DNA of 64,000 bases from G963676095 sp963676095 (GCA_963676095.1 OY781040.1:5394001-5458000); one strand, 5' to 3'; counted from the first letter of the stretch, positions 27,548-36,775 are shown. Notes: generated from the sequence alone by a model not told the origin. Program-made: numbers and translations.

Positions 27548-29147
27548 GAGAATACATATCAAGAACCGGTATAAAAATCTATATGATTTTATTTTCGATT
27601 TTGAAAGAGAAAAGTGGAAAATGGTATTAATTGGGGTAAACGCCTCTGGTAAGTCTAATTTCATTGAAGCCATTTTTATCATTTTCCGCGATTTGGATTT
27701 AGAATGTCCTCCGATTAATAAAGAAACCGGCAAGGTACTCGAATATAATATCAAATATAATTGCAGAGGTGTTGATATTGAAATTGATTACTCTTTAAGC
27801 AATGGATATTTTTTTATGATTGATGGAGCTAAAAAAATTTCAAAGAATCAATTTTTTAAAAATAAGGACCAATATCTTCCCAGTCACGTATTCACTTATT
27901 ATTCAGGGCTAAGTGATCGATTAGTTAATTTATATAAAGATCACAAAAAGCACCAGTTTGAAAAAATGATGGATCGTTCTCTTAAGTATGAGGATTTCAA
28001 TGAAATACCCAGAATATTTCTAGTAGAGTCGATACATGCCAGTTTTGCTATAATTGCTCTTTTTCTATTTCCAGACAAAGAAGAAGATTCTTTGCAGTTT
28101 TTAAAGGAACATTTGAAGATTAGCGGTTTTGGCTCTGCCCTTTTCAAATTAAAGCAACCCAGGTGGTCCAAATCGAGGAAAGGGGAAGATGTTTTTTGGA
28201 ACACTGATGGTTTAGTTCGACGATTTATTGAGGATTTATGGTCATTTTCCACAGCACCTATTTTCTTTCAAGAACAGGTAAGTACCATCTTAAATAGAAA
28301 AGAGACATTAAATAGACTTTTCCTTTTTATGAAAGATCAGAAAGCATTCGATGACCTAATGGATGTTAAGATGTTTTATGGGAAGAATACAGTTTTTAAT
28401 GCATTATGTAGTCTTCATTTTTCGGAATTAGTTGAAGACAAGGATGTCAGGATGAAAGTAGAAAAGGAGGGCATCGATGGAGAATTATCAATGGAGGAAC
28501 TAAGTGAAGGGGAAAAACAATTAATCACTGTATTCGGCCTTCTAAAATTTACTAAAGATGAAGAAGCTTTAATTTTACTAGATGAACCTGATACACATTT
28601 AAATCCTCTTTGGAAATGGAAATACTATGACTTTTTGAAAAAGGTTGTAAAAGATGAAGATAAAACTCAGGTAATCTTCTGCACACACGATCCTTTAGTA
28701 ATTGGAAATTTGGAAAAATCAGAATTGAGAATATTCTCCAAAAATGAAACAGGTGATGCAGAAATAAGGATTCCCAAAATAAATCCTTATGAAATGAGTG
28801 TCGCTAAAATTTTAACCAGCGAATTGTTCGGAATTCCTTCTATCATGAGTAAATATCTTGAAGATAAACTCAATCGAAAGAGATTTTTACAAACCAAAAT
28901 TCTGAAAGAAATAATAACAAAAAAAGAACTTGAAGAATACAATGAATTAAAATCATTCTTAGATGAAAGAGGATTTTATGAAACATCAATCGATAGTAGA
29001 TATAATCGCTTTCTAAGCCTGACTAGTGAAAACGAAAAATTTTCAACTACAAATTATTCAGATAAGGATTTAAAGGAGTTAGATCGAATATCGAAAGAAG
29101 TCATGGATAAAATTATTGAAGAAGAAACCAAACAAAATAAATCATGA
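27537..29147 (+). CDS. PtuA-like ABC-type ATPase (Septu-type defence)
   Basis: The 536-residue protein has Walker A GVNASGKSN (about 34-42), an ABC-like signature LSEGEKQL (about 321), Walker B ALILLDEPDTHLNP (about 345) and a switch histidine in FCTHDP. It is an AAA_15/OLD-like SMC-type ATPase. It overlaps by 4 bp a gene for an HNH protein with a KCWYSE.. EIDHFRPK motif, the PtuA-PtuB arrangement of Septu anti-phage systems. The pair is lower in GC than the AlbA_2 gene after it, so it may have been inserted into the operon. Confidence 0.75.
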   Translation: MKIERIHIKNRYKNLYDFIFDFEREKWKMVLIGVNASGKSNFIEAIFIIFRDLDLECPPINKETGKVLEYNIKYNCRGVDIEIDYSLSNGYFFMIDGAKKISKNQFFKNKDQYLPSHVFTYYSGLSDRLVNLYKDHKKHQFEKMMDRSLKYEDFNEIPRIFLVESIHASFAIIALFLFPDKEEDSLQFLKEHLKISGFGSALFKLKQPRWSKSRKGEDVFWNTDGLVRRFIEDLWSFSTAPIFFQEQVSTILNRKETLNRLFLFMKDQKAFDDLMDVKMFYGKNTVFNALCSLHFSELVEDKDVRMKVEKEGIDGELSMEELSEGEKQLITVFGLLKFTKDEEALILLDEPDTHLNPLWKWKYYDFLKKVVKDEDKTQVIFCTHDPLVIGNLEKSELRIFSKNETGDAEIRIPKINPYEMSVAKILTSELFGIPSIMSKYLEDKLNRKRFLQTKILKEIITKKELEEYNELKSFLDERGFYETSIDSRYNRFLSLTSENEKFSTTNYSDKDLKELDRISKEVMDKIIEEETKQNKS

Positions 29148-29998
29148 GGCATATTGATAAGTCAGTTGTTGCACAATTTGCTAAAGAGATAGGATGGGTA
29201 GAGAAAGAGAAAGTCCATTTGGAGAAACTAAATACACTTTCTCCGAAAGAAAGATCAGAATACTTTAATGCTCATCGAGATTGGAATGAATTCCAACCGC
29301 TTATGCAAAAACTGGGTTATAAATGTTGGTATTCTGAGGCGAAAATCGGAGCAGGAGATTTTGAAATTGATCACTTCAGACCAAAAAATAGGTCACGTCA
29401 ATATGATGGGAAAGTACTTAAGGAAAATGGTTATTGGTGGTTAGCATACAACTGGGAGAATTTTCGTATATCTGGACGGATGATGAATATCAGAAGGAGA
29501 GATCGGCTAGATAATTGTTCTGAAGTTGAAGGGAAAGGCGATTTTTTTCCCTTATGTTTTGATGATCAGGGGACAATAGCAGACGATTGCTCTGCAATTT
29601 CTTGTGAGCTACCCATTTTACTTGATCCTTTTAGTGAATACGATGTAGATTTAATTTCCTTCGATGAAAATGGAGAGGCTATGCCAAATTCCAATAATGA
29701 TTTTGAGATTTTTAGAGCAGATAAATCCATTGAATTCTATCATTTAAATCTTGATCAATTGAACTATCAGCGAAAATTGATTTGGGACGAATGCCTTGGA
29801 GAGATTGAAGATGCAAAGAAGTGTTATTTTGAAGCAGTGAATCTTTTTCAAAAGAAAGATGTTTTGGAGAAGTGTTTTAAAAGATTAAGAAAACTATGTG
29901 ATAAAAATGCGGAATTTTCAGCTGTAGCAATTACATGTATTAAGCTTTATTCCAAATTAGACGGATATAAAGAAATTTTAGAAAGATTTAAATATTAA
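29144..29998 (+). CDS. PtuB-like HNH endonuclease (Septu-type defence)
   Basis: The 284-residue protein has an HNH/beta-beta-alpha-metal motif at about residues 62-86: KCWYSEAK, then FEIDHFRPKNRS, then a downstream NWENFR segment that would supply the third metal or structural residue. It resembles the HNH proteins paired with PtuA-type ATPases in Septu and some retron systems. It is presumed to cut nucleic acid when triggered by the ATPase. ATGA overlap with ptuA indicates coupled translation. Confidence 0.75.
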   Translation: MRHIDKSVVAQFAKEIGWVEKEKVHLEKLNTLSPKERSEYFNAHRDWNEFQPLMQKLGYKCWYSEAKIGAGDFEIDHFRPKNRSRQYDGKVLKENGYWWLAYNWENFRISGRMMNIRRRDRLDNCSEVEGKGDFFPLCFDDQGTIADDCSAISCELPILLDPFSEYDVDLISFDENGEAMPNSNNDFEIFRADKSIEFYHLNLDQLNYQRKLIWDECLGEIEDAKKCYFEAVNLFQKKDVLEKCFKRLRKLCDKNAEFSAVAITCIKLYSKLDGYKEILERFKY

Positions 29999-29999
29999 A

Positions 30000-31607
30000 A
30001 TGACAATCAACCGCATCAAAGATATTTTGTCTCAGGGCGAAGGCATTCGCAGCGAGTTTAAGCAGGCAAGGGGAAAGCTGCCTGAGAACCTGTTTGAGAC
30101 CATTTGCGCCATGCTTAACCGCAGTGGAGGGGATATTATCCTGGGCGCCGATGATAATGGGAACCTTATAGGAGTGGATGCCGTGAAGGTTGCTGGAATG
30201 ATTGTCAACATTGCTAATCTGAGCAATAACCCGCAAAAGCTGAACCCTCCGTTTATCCTTTTCCCCAAGGAGCAGGTGATAGATGGGAACCATATTATTC
30301 ACCTTCAAATTCCTGAGAGTTCGCAGGTGCACCAAACGGGCGGTAAAATTTACGACCGCAGCAACGACGGCGATTTTGTGGTACATGGGGCACACCAAAT
30401 TGCCGAGCTTTATAACCGGAAACGGAATCATTATACCGAGGGCATGATTTACCCCGCTTTTCGTTTCGGGGATTTTAAACAACCACTTTTCCCAAAGGTG
30501 CGTAAGCTCATTCGCAGCTATCACCCCGAACACCCCTGGCTGGAATTGGACGATGAACAGATGCTGCGTATGGCCGGACTTTACGACCGTGATTACAAAA
30601 CGGGGGAAGAAGGTTACACACTGGCTGCCATATTGCTGCTGGGGAAAGACGAAGCCATCCGCAGTGTGGTCCCCCATTATAAAATAGACGCCCTGGTACG
30701 CCGGTTCAATGTCGATCGTTACGACGACCGCCTCTATATCCAAACCAACCTGATTGAAGCTTACGAGCAATTACTGGACTTTGTAGCCAAACACCTTCCC
30801 GATAAGTTTTATCTCGAAGGCGATCAGCGCCGAAGCCTGCGCACCATTATTTTCCGTGAGCTTGCCGCCAATATATTGGTTCATAAAGAGTACACCAATG
30901 CCTATCCCACCACATTCGTGATCACCAAATCGGCGGTCATTACCGAAAATGCCAATGTTCCAAATGGTGAGGGGCCTATCAATGTGAATAACTTTAAGCC
31001 TTTTCCCAAGAATCCGGTCATTGCCAAATTCTTTATGCAATTGGGAAGATTTGATGAGTTGGGATCGGGGATTCTCAATATTAATAAATATTGCAAAGCC
31101 TATTCCGGCCATGATCGTCCTGAATTTATAGAGGGACCGGTATTCAGAACGATTATTCCGCTGGATGATGACCTGGTTGACACGTTAACCGCAAGTGATA
31201 GGATAAATGATGCCCTAAATGATAGGATAAATAATCTTGAAACAGGCGTAAACACGGATACTTCGGATGCAGGTGATCGGATACCTGATCCTTTAAGCGA
31301 TAGGATAAACCAGGTAAGAGAAGTAAATGATAGGATAAATGACCTTTTAACCAATAAGCTTGCAGGCAAAACTAAACAGACAGTGCTTGTTAAGCTAATA
31401 GAGCTCACGAAGGTAACGTATTGGAACCCATTATTAAATGCAGAGGAGTTGGCTCAAAAGATACGGGTTTCCGTACCAACAATCAATCGGTACCTGAAAA
31501 TCCTGAAGACAGAAAATATAACCGAATTAAGAGGCTCCCGCAAAAAAGGCGGATTTTCAACAACACAAAAATTTCAACTGGAAATAGAAAAAAGGAACAA
31601 GTTATGA
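30000..31607 (+). CDS. AlbA_2 (Schlafen-type) regulator with ATPase-like domain and repeat linker
   Basis: The 535-residue protein has an AlbA_2 domain (about 1-130: EFKQARGKLPENLFETICAM, RSGGDIILGADDNG), a central helical part, and a GHKL-like C-terminal HATPase_C_4-type segment (about 275-390, RELAANILVHKEY, GRFDELGSGI). A linker rich in D-R-I-N-D repeats (about 397-465) precedes a winged helix. It starts one base after the ptuB stop and overlaps hsdM by 4 bp. Paralogues are at 59180-60607 and, as a relic, 46769-47230. The role is probably transcriptional or defence regulation. Confidence 0.8.
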   Translation: MTINRIKDILSQGEGIRSEFKQARGKLPENLFETICAMLNRSGGDIILGADDNGNLIGVDAVKVAGMIVNIANLSNNPQKLNPPFILFPKEQVIDGNHIIHLQIPESSQVHQTGGKIYDRSNDGDFVVHGAHQIAELYNRKRNHYTEGMIYPAFRFGDFKQPLFPKVRKLIRSYHPEHPWLELDDEQMLRMAGLYDRDYKTGEEGYTLAAILLLGKDEAIRSVVPHYKIDALVRRFNVDRYDDRLYIQTNLIEAYEQLLDFVAKHLPDKFYLEGDQRRSLRTIIFRELAANILVHKEYTNAYPTTFVITKSAVITENANVPNGEGPINVNNFKPFPKNPVIAKFFMQLGRFDELGSGILNINKYCKAYSGHDRPEFIEGPVFRTIIPLDDDLVDTLTASDRINDALNDRINNLETGVNTDTSDAGDRIPDPLSDRINQVREVNDRINDLLTNKLAGKTKQTVLVKLIELTKVTYWNPLLNAEELAQKIRVSVPTINRYLKILKTENITELRGSRKKGGFSTTQKFQLEIEKRNKL

Positions 31608-33052
31608 CAACCAATACACTGGTAGCAAAAATATGGTCGTTTTGCGACACGTTGAGGGATGACGGTTTGGGATATGGCGATTATCTGGAACAGTTAACCT
31701 ATTTGTTATTCCTGAAAATGGCCGATGAAAACAAAGAACAATACAATTTACCGGTTGGGTATGATTGGCAAAGTATCAGAGGAAAAGAAAGAGGCGATTT
31801 ATCGGAGCAATATAAAGAGGTTTTGAAGAAACTGGCCGAAGCTGGAGGAATGTTAAGCAAAATCTTTGATGGCTCTCAAAACAAAATAAGCGACTCGGCC
31901 AAGCTAAAAAAATTAATCAACCTTATAGGTGAAGAGAATTGGAGCAGTAAAGAAGTTGATATTAAGGGGGAAATATACGAATCACTGTTACAAAGAAATG
32001 CTGAAAGCAGTGGCGCTGGTCAATATTTCACACCCCGTCCTGTTATTAAAGCGATGGTCGAATGTATTCATCCCCATGTAGGTGAGTCCATTGCAGACCC
32101 AAGTTGTGGAACAGGTGGATTTTTCTTAGGAGCTTTGCAATATCTTCATAAAAGTAAACTTTCGAAAGAAGATCAGGATGAAATTTCATTCAAGACATTT
32201 CATGGCTGGGAGATTGAAAAATCGACAGCCCGATTATGCTTGATGAACTTGTTTCTGCATGGTGTTGGAGATCTTGTCAAGACACCAGAAATTGATGTTA
32301 CTGACAGTCTAAAAGTAACTAATTTTCCAAGAGTAAAAATAGTATTCGCGAATCCTCCTTTTGGCAAAAGCAGTAGCGACATTGCAACTAACGATAAAAA
32401 GCAGGCCACGAAGGAGGGGTATTTTTTACGGGAGGATTTTTGGATATCTACCAGCAATAAACAGTTAGCTTTTCTGCAACATATCATTACTATGCTGGAT
32501 GAGAATGGTCGGGCTGCCGTAGTGCTGCCCGATAATGTGTTGTTTGAAGGTGGAGCCGGGGAAACTATCCGCAAACGGATGCTCGACGAATTGAACCTGC
32601 ATACCATTTTGCGTTTACCAACTGGAATCTTTTATGCACAAGGTGTGAAAGCCAATGTGCTGTTCTTCGAAAAAGGAACAAAGAAAAAACCATTAAAAAC
32701 AAAGGAAATATGGTATTACGATTACCGCACCAACATTAGGCATACTCCCAAAAAGAACCCATTGAAATACGAACATCTGGAAGAGTTTGTAAAATGTTTT
32801 GAGCCAGAAAACAGAGAGAAGAGAGAAGAGACTTTTCATGCAAAAAAGAATCCGGAAGGGCGCTGGAGGAGGTACACGTATGAAGAGCTGGTTGCCCGCG
32901 ATAAAACCAATCTCGATATAACCTGGTTAAAGGACGAAAACCTGATTGACCTTGAAAATCTTCCGGAACCCGAAACGTTGATTGATGAAATTATAGACAA
33001 TATTCAAAGTGCATTGGAAAGTTTTAAAACAATTAAGGAGAGTTTAGATTAA
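31604..33052 (+). CDS. hsdM: Type I restriction-modification DNA methyltransferase HsdM
   Basis: About 482 residues from the ATG that overlaps the previous stop (ATGA); a longer frame to 31421 is an out-of-frame shadow. The N-terminal HsdM_N domain includes YGDYLEQLTYLLFLKMADE. An N6-adenine methylase domain follows with the entry motif GQYFTPRPVIKAMV, SAM motif I ADPSCGTGGFFL and catalytic motif IV NPPF. It should methylate the site chosen by HsdS. No hsdR follows; the next gene is a GIY-YIG-like protein. Confidence 0.95.
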   Translation: MTTNTLVAKIWSFCDTLRDDGLGYGDYLEQLTYLLFLKMADENKEQYNLPVGYDWQSIRGKERGDLSEQYKEVLKKLAEAGGMLSKIFDGSQNKISDSAKLKKLINLIGEENWSSKEVDIKGEIYESLLQRNAESSGAGQYFTPRPVIKAMVECIHPHVGESIADPSCGTGGFFLGALQYLHKSKLSKEDQDEISFKTFHGWEIEKSTARLCLMNLFLHGVGDLVKTPEIDVTDSLKVTNFPRVKIVFANPPFGKSSSDIATNDKKQATKEGYFLREDFWISTSNKQLAFLQHIITMLDENGRAAVVLPDNVLFEGGAGETIRKRMLDELNLHTILRLPTGIFYAQGVKANVLFFEKGTKKKPLKTKEIWYYDYRTNIRHTPKKNPLKYEHLEEFVKCFEPENREKREETFHAKKNPEGRWRRYTYEELVARDKTNLDITWLKDENLIDLENLPEPETLIDEIIDNIQSALESFKTIKESLD

Positions 33053-33109
33053 CCCTCTCGATCGCGCCGACAGAGCTATTCGCCAATAAATTGACAAAAT
33101 TTGTATGCA

Positions 33110-33562
33110 ATGACAAAAGCAGAAATTGAATTGTACTTGCTTGAGCTTGAAAAAGGTTTGCTAATCGAAGCAGAAAGACATTCCATTGAACTGTCACGTA
33201 CATGGGCAAATTCTTTCCCTGCTGAAGCCTCAGTCTATTTATTTAGGGAAGATGGAGAAGTGTGTTATGTTGGAGAAACGGGAAGCCTTCAGGGAAGGAT
33301 GAAGGATATTTTAAATACGAAAAATCATACGATGAGACGTAACCTGGGGCATGCACACTATTCACTTCTGCCGGGGTACGAAAAGGCTTCTCCGAAAAAA
33401 GGCTTTTCATCGGAAATAGAGAGAATGCTCAATGAGCGGATCCATGAACATTTAACAATGTCTTATGTCCTTGTTGACTTAGGACGAAAAGAATTAGAAG
33501 AATGGCTTTTCGACAAACTTCGCCCCAAATATAGTGTAAAAGGAAAAAGAGGGAAAAGGTAA
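33110..33562 (+). CDS. GIY-YIG nuclease-like protein
   Basis: About 150 residues from the ATG at 33110. The GIY-YIG-like core is ASVYLFREDGEVCYVGETGS followed by LQGRMKDI with the catalytic-type Arg. A later SSEIERMLNERIH could supply the Glu. The first tyrosine motif is divergent (VYLF), so nuclease activity is uncertain. It follows the methylase by about 57 bp. It might be an accessory nuclease of the defence operon; this is inference only. Confidence 0.65.
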   Translation: MTKAEIELYLLELEKGLLIEAERHSIELSRTWANSFPAEASVYLFREDGEVCYVGETGSLQGRMKDILNTKNHTMRRNLGHAHYSLLPGYEKASPKKGFSSEIERMLNERIHEHLTMSYVLVDLGRKELEEWLFDKLRPKYSVKGKRGKR

Positions 33563-33578
33563 TCAACATAGAAATATC

Positions 33579-33930
33579 GTAAGCAATCGGCCAGGTACAG
33601 GTGAGAAAATGCGGTGGGTTTCCTTTCTGTTTTAAAAATTCCAAAAACATTCCGACACAGGTTAGACTTTTTTGGAATCTGTTTTAAAATTGGGGTGAGT
33701 TTACCGATTTTTCCAAAGAAGTCTGACAATTACCAGGATCAGTGTAAGCATCCGGTAAAACTCGTCTTGTTTTTAGGGGAAAAGTATCCTGCTATTAAGT
33801 TTCTCTAAAATATTCAGAGAACTTTGATCGATTTAAGAGACGGCAGTGCTACCATTCGGGGTTCGCAGTTTGAAGTTGTGCGGGAGCAGGTTGGCCAGCT
33901 CTTTGGGGTAGTTCGTATCACCATGTGAGT
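33579..33930. other. Noncoding junction block with GTAAGCAATCGG motif
   Basis: This is the start of a 1.4-kb gene-free stretch (33563-34963). GTAAGCAATCGG at 33579 and GTAAGCATCCGG at 33743 recur at other cassette borders (44948, 53284, 55679, 63675). The sequence from about 33745 to 33860 reappears at 55680-55800. Near 33885-33925 is a short relic of the group II intron RT 3' region, shared with 44500-44545 and 55830-55868. Confidence 0.55.
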
Positions 33931-34045
33931 AGAATGTTATTGTGAGTGACGCAACAGCATTATTGTGAGTGTCACAACAACGTTGTTGTTAGTATCGCAA
34001 TAACGTTATTGTGGGTGTCGCAACCGTATTGTTGCGGCGTTCACA
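33924..34045. repeat. 23-bp tandem palindrome array (family P3b)
   Basis: About five units with an exact 23-bp period each contain a palindrome such as CAACAACGTTGTTG or CAATAACGTTATTG. C/T on the left arm is matched by G/A on the right arm between units. There are no spacers. Other copies are at 35741, 47300, 50217 and 52163. Confidence 0.85.
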
Positions 34046-34110
34046 AATTATGGAGGGAGAAGTTTCACTGAACAATAAATTTTCGAAAGTTACGCTTATA
34101 AAACATTTGT

Positions 34111-34190
34111 GTTATACGTGTAATGCAAATGAGTTACACGTGTAATACGATTGCATTATACGTGAAATGCAACTGGATTATGCAATAATC
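34111..34190. repeat. 22-bp tandem palindrome array (family P4)
   Basis: The units are TTATACGTGTAAT, TTACACGTGTAAT, TTATACGTGAAAT and GGATTATGC, spaced 22 bp. The second is a perfect 12-bp palindrome. The array is preceded by a conserved spacer (GAACAATAAATTTTCGAAAG...), which also precedes the copies at 47433, 50388, 52262 and 56112. Confidence 0.8.
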
Positions 34191-34215
34191 CGTCAAGACT
34201 CCACCGCAAATGCAG

Positions 34216-34329
34216 AACAGAGCGGTGCGGGGGCCGTCAAAACGCCCGGGTGAGGGTTCGTTTTGACAAGATTTTTGCTTCCTTTTCATCGACAGGAAAA
34301 GGAAGAGCCTGTCCGGCTCAAGGACAGAA
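34216..34329. repeat. P2 three-hairpin module
   Basis: Three successive stems: GTCAAAACG..CGTTTTGAC, CTTCCTTTTC..GAAAAGGAAG and CTGTCC..GGACAG. The module is identical in layout to the copies inside the 445-bp units and at 44808 and 52527. Loop bases vary between copies while stems are conserved. Confidence 0.75.
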
Positions 34330-34354
34330 ATTATAAAAAACCTTGTTGTTTGTG

Positions 34355-34655
34355 CTTAAAAAAAATCCGGCCCCGGGAAGCGGGACCTGATTGCCAAAAT
34401 TAGAAACGACATCGGAATTCTGATTGAACGGGTATTTTGCCCGGCAGGCAACGATAAATTTATCTTTTTTTCCACCTGCTTTTTCAATTGATCCGAAAAA
34501 ACAGGCTGGGGAAAATCTGGAAAGCCTACAACAAAAGGTTCCGTTTCAATACTTCGGTAATTTTGCCTTTTTCTCATCCCGTAACAGCCTGGATCTGTTC
34601 AAGGGTTAAGCCATTTTTCGGACCGTTTATGATGACCGTTTCCATGGCTGACTCA
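34355..34655 (-). pseudogene. Relic of an Rpn/PD-(D/E)XK-type transposase 3' end
   Basis: On the minus strand, broken frames read like the tail METVIING, NGLTLKQIQ and GWEKDKITEVL. This resembles the C-terminal helix-turn-helix-like tail of Rpn (transposase_31) family proteins. A better-preserved copy lies at 52660-52960. Neither has an intact nuclease domain. Confidence 0.4.
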
Positions 34656-34674
34656 TAGTATCATATAGGGAGAT

Positions 34675-34790
34675 GTGAGTCCGTTTCACCAACGTTTGGG
34701 ATAGTGCCTCACTAATGCTTGTGAAGGGGTCTCACTAACGTTTGGGAGGATGTCTCACACGTGTTAGTTAGGGAGTCTCCTCTGATTGGG
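34675..34790. repeat. 23-bp tandem palindrome array (family P3a)
   Basis: Five units of exactly 23 bp follow the pattern GTGAG....TCTCACTAACGTTT, with palindromes CACTAACGTT, CACTAATGCT and CACACGTGTT. The period is the same as in P3b. Copies are at 36661, 44545, 45013, 52986 and 55866. Confidence 0.85.
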
Positions 34791-34963
34791 AAAGGATGGG
34801 ATATAGCCGATACTGCTGTAAAAGAACAAAATGAAGAGCTGATTTAGCAAAGTAATGCAGACAAATGACTATTTTTATGTCTGATAAAAGCAGTAAGAAT
34901 AGCTTATACTGGATTTTAGGAATACAGTTTTTGGGGCGTAAACTACCCGGTGGGCACATTTGA

Positions 34964-35275
34964 ATGAAAAAAACAACGACCATATCATGGATTCTTTTGG
35001 CGATTGCTCTTGCCTCTCAAAAATATCCAGCCAGTAGACGGGAAGTATCTGAAATTGCAGATGGAATAAATCATGCAGTACCGACAAATAAAGAACTGGA
35101 GGAATCTATAAAATGGTTGATTCAAAACAAAATTGTTTCAGAGATAAATAAAAGATTTTCCCTTTCCGATTATGGGGAAAAGTTGATTAATAAAGCCAAT
35201 TCCAAGACAAATATAATTTTCGAAATCTGGAAGAATTTGGAAACGGAGATAAATGAAAAATTAGAAGATGAATAG
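34964..35275 (+). CDS. Hypothetical protein, winged-helix-like
   Basis: The 103-residue protein is helical. Its middle (about 45-75, ESIKWLIQNKIVSEINKRFS, LSDYGEKLI) resembles the wing of a winged-helix domain. No family was recognised. It overlaps by 8 bp the next small gene for a membrane protein, so they form a two-gene unit. It could be a regulator or toxin/antitoxin partner, but nothing in the sequence proves this. Confidence 0.6.
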   Translation: MKKTTTISWILLAIALASQKYPASRREVSEIADGINHAVPTNKELEESIKWLIQNKIVSEINKRFSLSDYGEKLINKANSKTNIIFEIWKNLETEINEKLEDE

Positions 35276-35552
35276 AAAGTGTAATCTCCTAGCAGGATTA
35301 GTAATAGTCGGAATTAATCTTTTCTGGATTTGGGATAATTTGTACTTATTATATCAATATCACAAAATGGGTATTTTATTTCTTTTTATGTATCCGGACT
35401 GGACATTGATCTCTAATTCGGTCATAGGAGTTATTGGTGTTATAACTGGGATTATTACGGTTATTGACAAGTTGACAATAAAAAAAGGAATTTCGGTTAG
35501 TGTCATATTGATTGTAATTGGGATAGTAATAAAATTTATATCAGTAAATTAA
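35268..35552 (+). CDS. Small membrane protein, unknown function
   Basis: The 94-residue protein has three predicted membrane spans (about 8-28, 46-64 and 72-91). It is strongly hydrophobic with a basic N-terminus. It is translationally coupled to the preceding 103-residue gene and followed 9 bp later by a terminator hairpin. No family was recognised. Confidence 0.6.
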   Translation: MNRKCNLLAGLVIVGINLFWIWDNLYLLYQYHKMGILFLFMYPDWTLISNSVIGVIGVITGIITVIDKLTIKKGISVSVILIVIGIVIKFISVN

Positions 35553-35560
35553 TGAATAAT

Positions 35561-35740
35561 AAAAACGCCCCTAATAAATAGGCGTTTTAGCGGCACGTAG
35601 TGCCAAGCAGGACTGGCAGGTTGGGCTGAGCGCGGTGTTGACGCAAACCGGGATTAATAGCCTGGCGGCCACTGTGGCTTTTTCGGCGTTCCGTTTCGGG
35701 CTTTGCCTGGCCTTGGCAGTCCAGAAGATATAGAATTTTG
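35561..35740. repeat. R8 module after a gene stop, with terminator hairpin
   Basis: AAAACGCC and GGCGTTTT form an 8-bp stem (35563-35588) followed by Ts on one strand, usable as a terminator. The rest resembles a decayed IS66 TnpA-like gene tail, as at 52020-52160. Related sequence begins just after the stop codons at 36575, 45578, 50042 and 51839. Confidence 0.65.
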
Positions 35741-35790
35741 TAGTGAGTGACGCAACAGCATTATTGTGGCGTTCACTAATTGTGGGGGAG
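35741..35790. repeat. Short P3b palindrome remnant
   Basis: One and a half units of the 23-bp P3b array (GTGAGTGACGCAACAGCATT) are followed by the usual GCGTTCAC end. The rest of the gap to 35932 has no gene. Confidence 0.6.
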
Positions 35791-35931
35791 AGATTGCGTA
35801 AAGCCCGCAACAAATGGTTCCGTTTAAATGCCTTGGTAATATAAACGTTATAGGTTAAAGGGCCGGTGTTGTCTCATAAAATTCGTCATTAACGACTTTG
35901 ATTTTGTTGACAAACTTGTTAACTTTGTCCC

Positions 35932-36273
35932 ATGTCTAGAGAAATACGATTTTATGAAAAATATTTCATTGAATTCTATCTGTCGCTGGATTCGGCAGTT
36001 CAAGAAAAGATTGAATATGTTTTTAAAGTAGTTCGGACAGTTGATAGGATTCCCCAAAAGTTTTTGAAGCATATTGAAAATGCAGAGGGATTATATGAGA
36101 TACGGATCAAAGTCGGAAGTGATATTTACAGAGTCTTTTGTTGTTTTGATGAAGGAAAAATAGTGATATTATTCAATGGATTTCAGAAAAAGAGCCAAAA
36201 GCTTCCTAAGAAGGAAATAGAGAAAGCTTTAAAATTAAAACAAGAGTACATTGATAAAAAGAGAGGAGGATAA
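35932..36273 (+). CDS. higB: HigB-like (RelE-superfamily, Gp49-type) toxin
   Basis: The 113-residue protein has a RelE/ParE-type fold: KFLKHIENAEGLYEIRIKVG, then YRVFCCFDEGKIVILFNGF and a basic C-terminal helix. This matches the phage Gp49-like HigB family, ribosome-dependent or free mRNA interferases. It is followed 2 bp later by the XRE antitoxin gene, the toxin-first order typical of higBA. Confidence 0.88.
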   Translation: MSREIRFYEKYFIEFYLSLDSAVQEKIEYVFKVVRTVDRIPQKFLKHIENAEGLYEIRIKVGSDIYRVFCCFDEGKIVILFNGFQKKSQKLPKKEIEKALKLKQEYIDKKRGG

Positions 36274-36275
36274 TT

Positions 36276-36575
36276 ATGAATCAGCTTAGTGAAGCAAAGA
36301 CATTCGATGAACTACTTGACATTAAGTATGGTAAACTTGGAACAGAGAAAAGAGACGAATTTGAAGTAAAGGCCAAGGCTTTTGTTGTTGGTGAAATGAT
36401 TAAGGCCGCAAGAAAAGAGGCCCATCTGACACAAGAAGAATTAGCTGAGAAAACAGGGACAAAGAAAAGCTATATCTCAAGACTTGAGAATGGAAAGATT
36501 GATATTCAAATATCTACATTGTTCAAAATTATTGAGGAAGGATTAGGAAAGCGACTTGGATTTACAATGCTCTAA
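36276..36575 (+). CDS. higA: HigA-like XRE antitoxin
   Basis: The 99-residue protein has an HTH domain at about 38-92 (LTQEELAEKTGTKKSYISRL, ENGKIDIQISTLFKI). The N-terminal part probably binds the toxin. It forms a toxin-antitoxin pair with the gene 2 bp upstream and presumably represses the pair's promoter. Confidence 0.88.
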   Translation: MNQLSEAKTFDELLDIKYGKLGTEKRDEFEVKAKAFVVGEMIKAARKEAHLTQEELAEKTGTKKSYISRLENGKIDIQISTLFKIIEEGLGKRLGFTML

Positions 36576-36577
36576 AA

Positions 36578-36658
36578 CCACGACGCCACAATAATTAAGT
36601 GTTCTGCCCGTGTGCAGCATAGACACAGAGCGAGGTGTTGACGTAATCCTGTGAACGG
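36578..36658. repeat. R8 module, short form
   Basis: Starting three bases after the higA stop, ACAATAATTAAGTGTTCTGCCC matches in part the modules after the 45578 and 50042 stops. It ends at the P3a array. Confidence 0.55.
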
Positions 36659-36660
36659 AT

Positions 36661-36775
36661 GTGAGGCCGTTTCACCAACGTTTGGGAGGGTGCCTCACTA
36701 ATGCCTGTGAAGGGGACTCACCAACGTTTGGTAGGGTGTCTCACTCGTGTTAGTGAGGGTGGCTCCTCTAAATGG
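36661..36775. repeat. P3a 23-bp palindrome array
   Basis: Five 23-bp units start GTGAGGCCGTTTCACC. The array is followed by the same ~50-bp spacer and P5/P6 arrays as at 52986-53290. Confidence 0.85.

Noticed and set aside
33053..33110. Beginning of an hsdR gene after hsdM
   Set aside because: The next gene is a 150-residue GIY-YIG-like protein, and no helicase or PD-(D/E)XK motif is encoded in the window near the operon.
33924..34190. Possible CRISPR array
   Set aside because: Units repeat every 22-23 bp with no unique spacers between them and there is no cas gene nearby. The repeats themselves vary.
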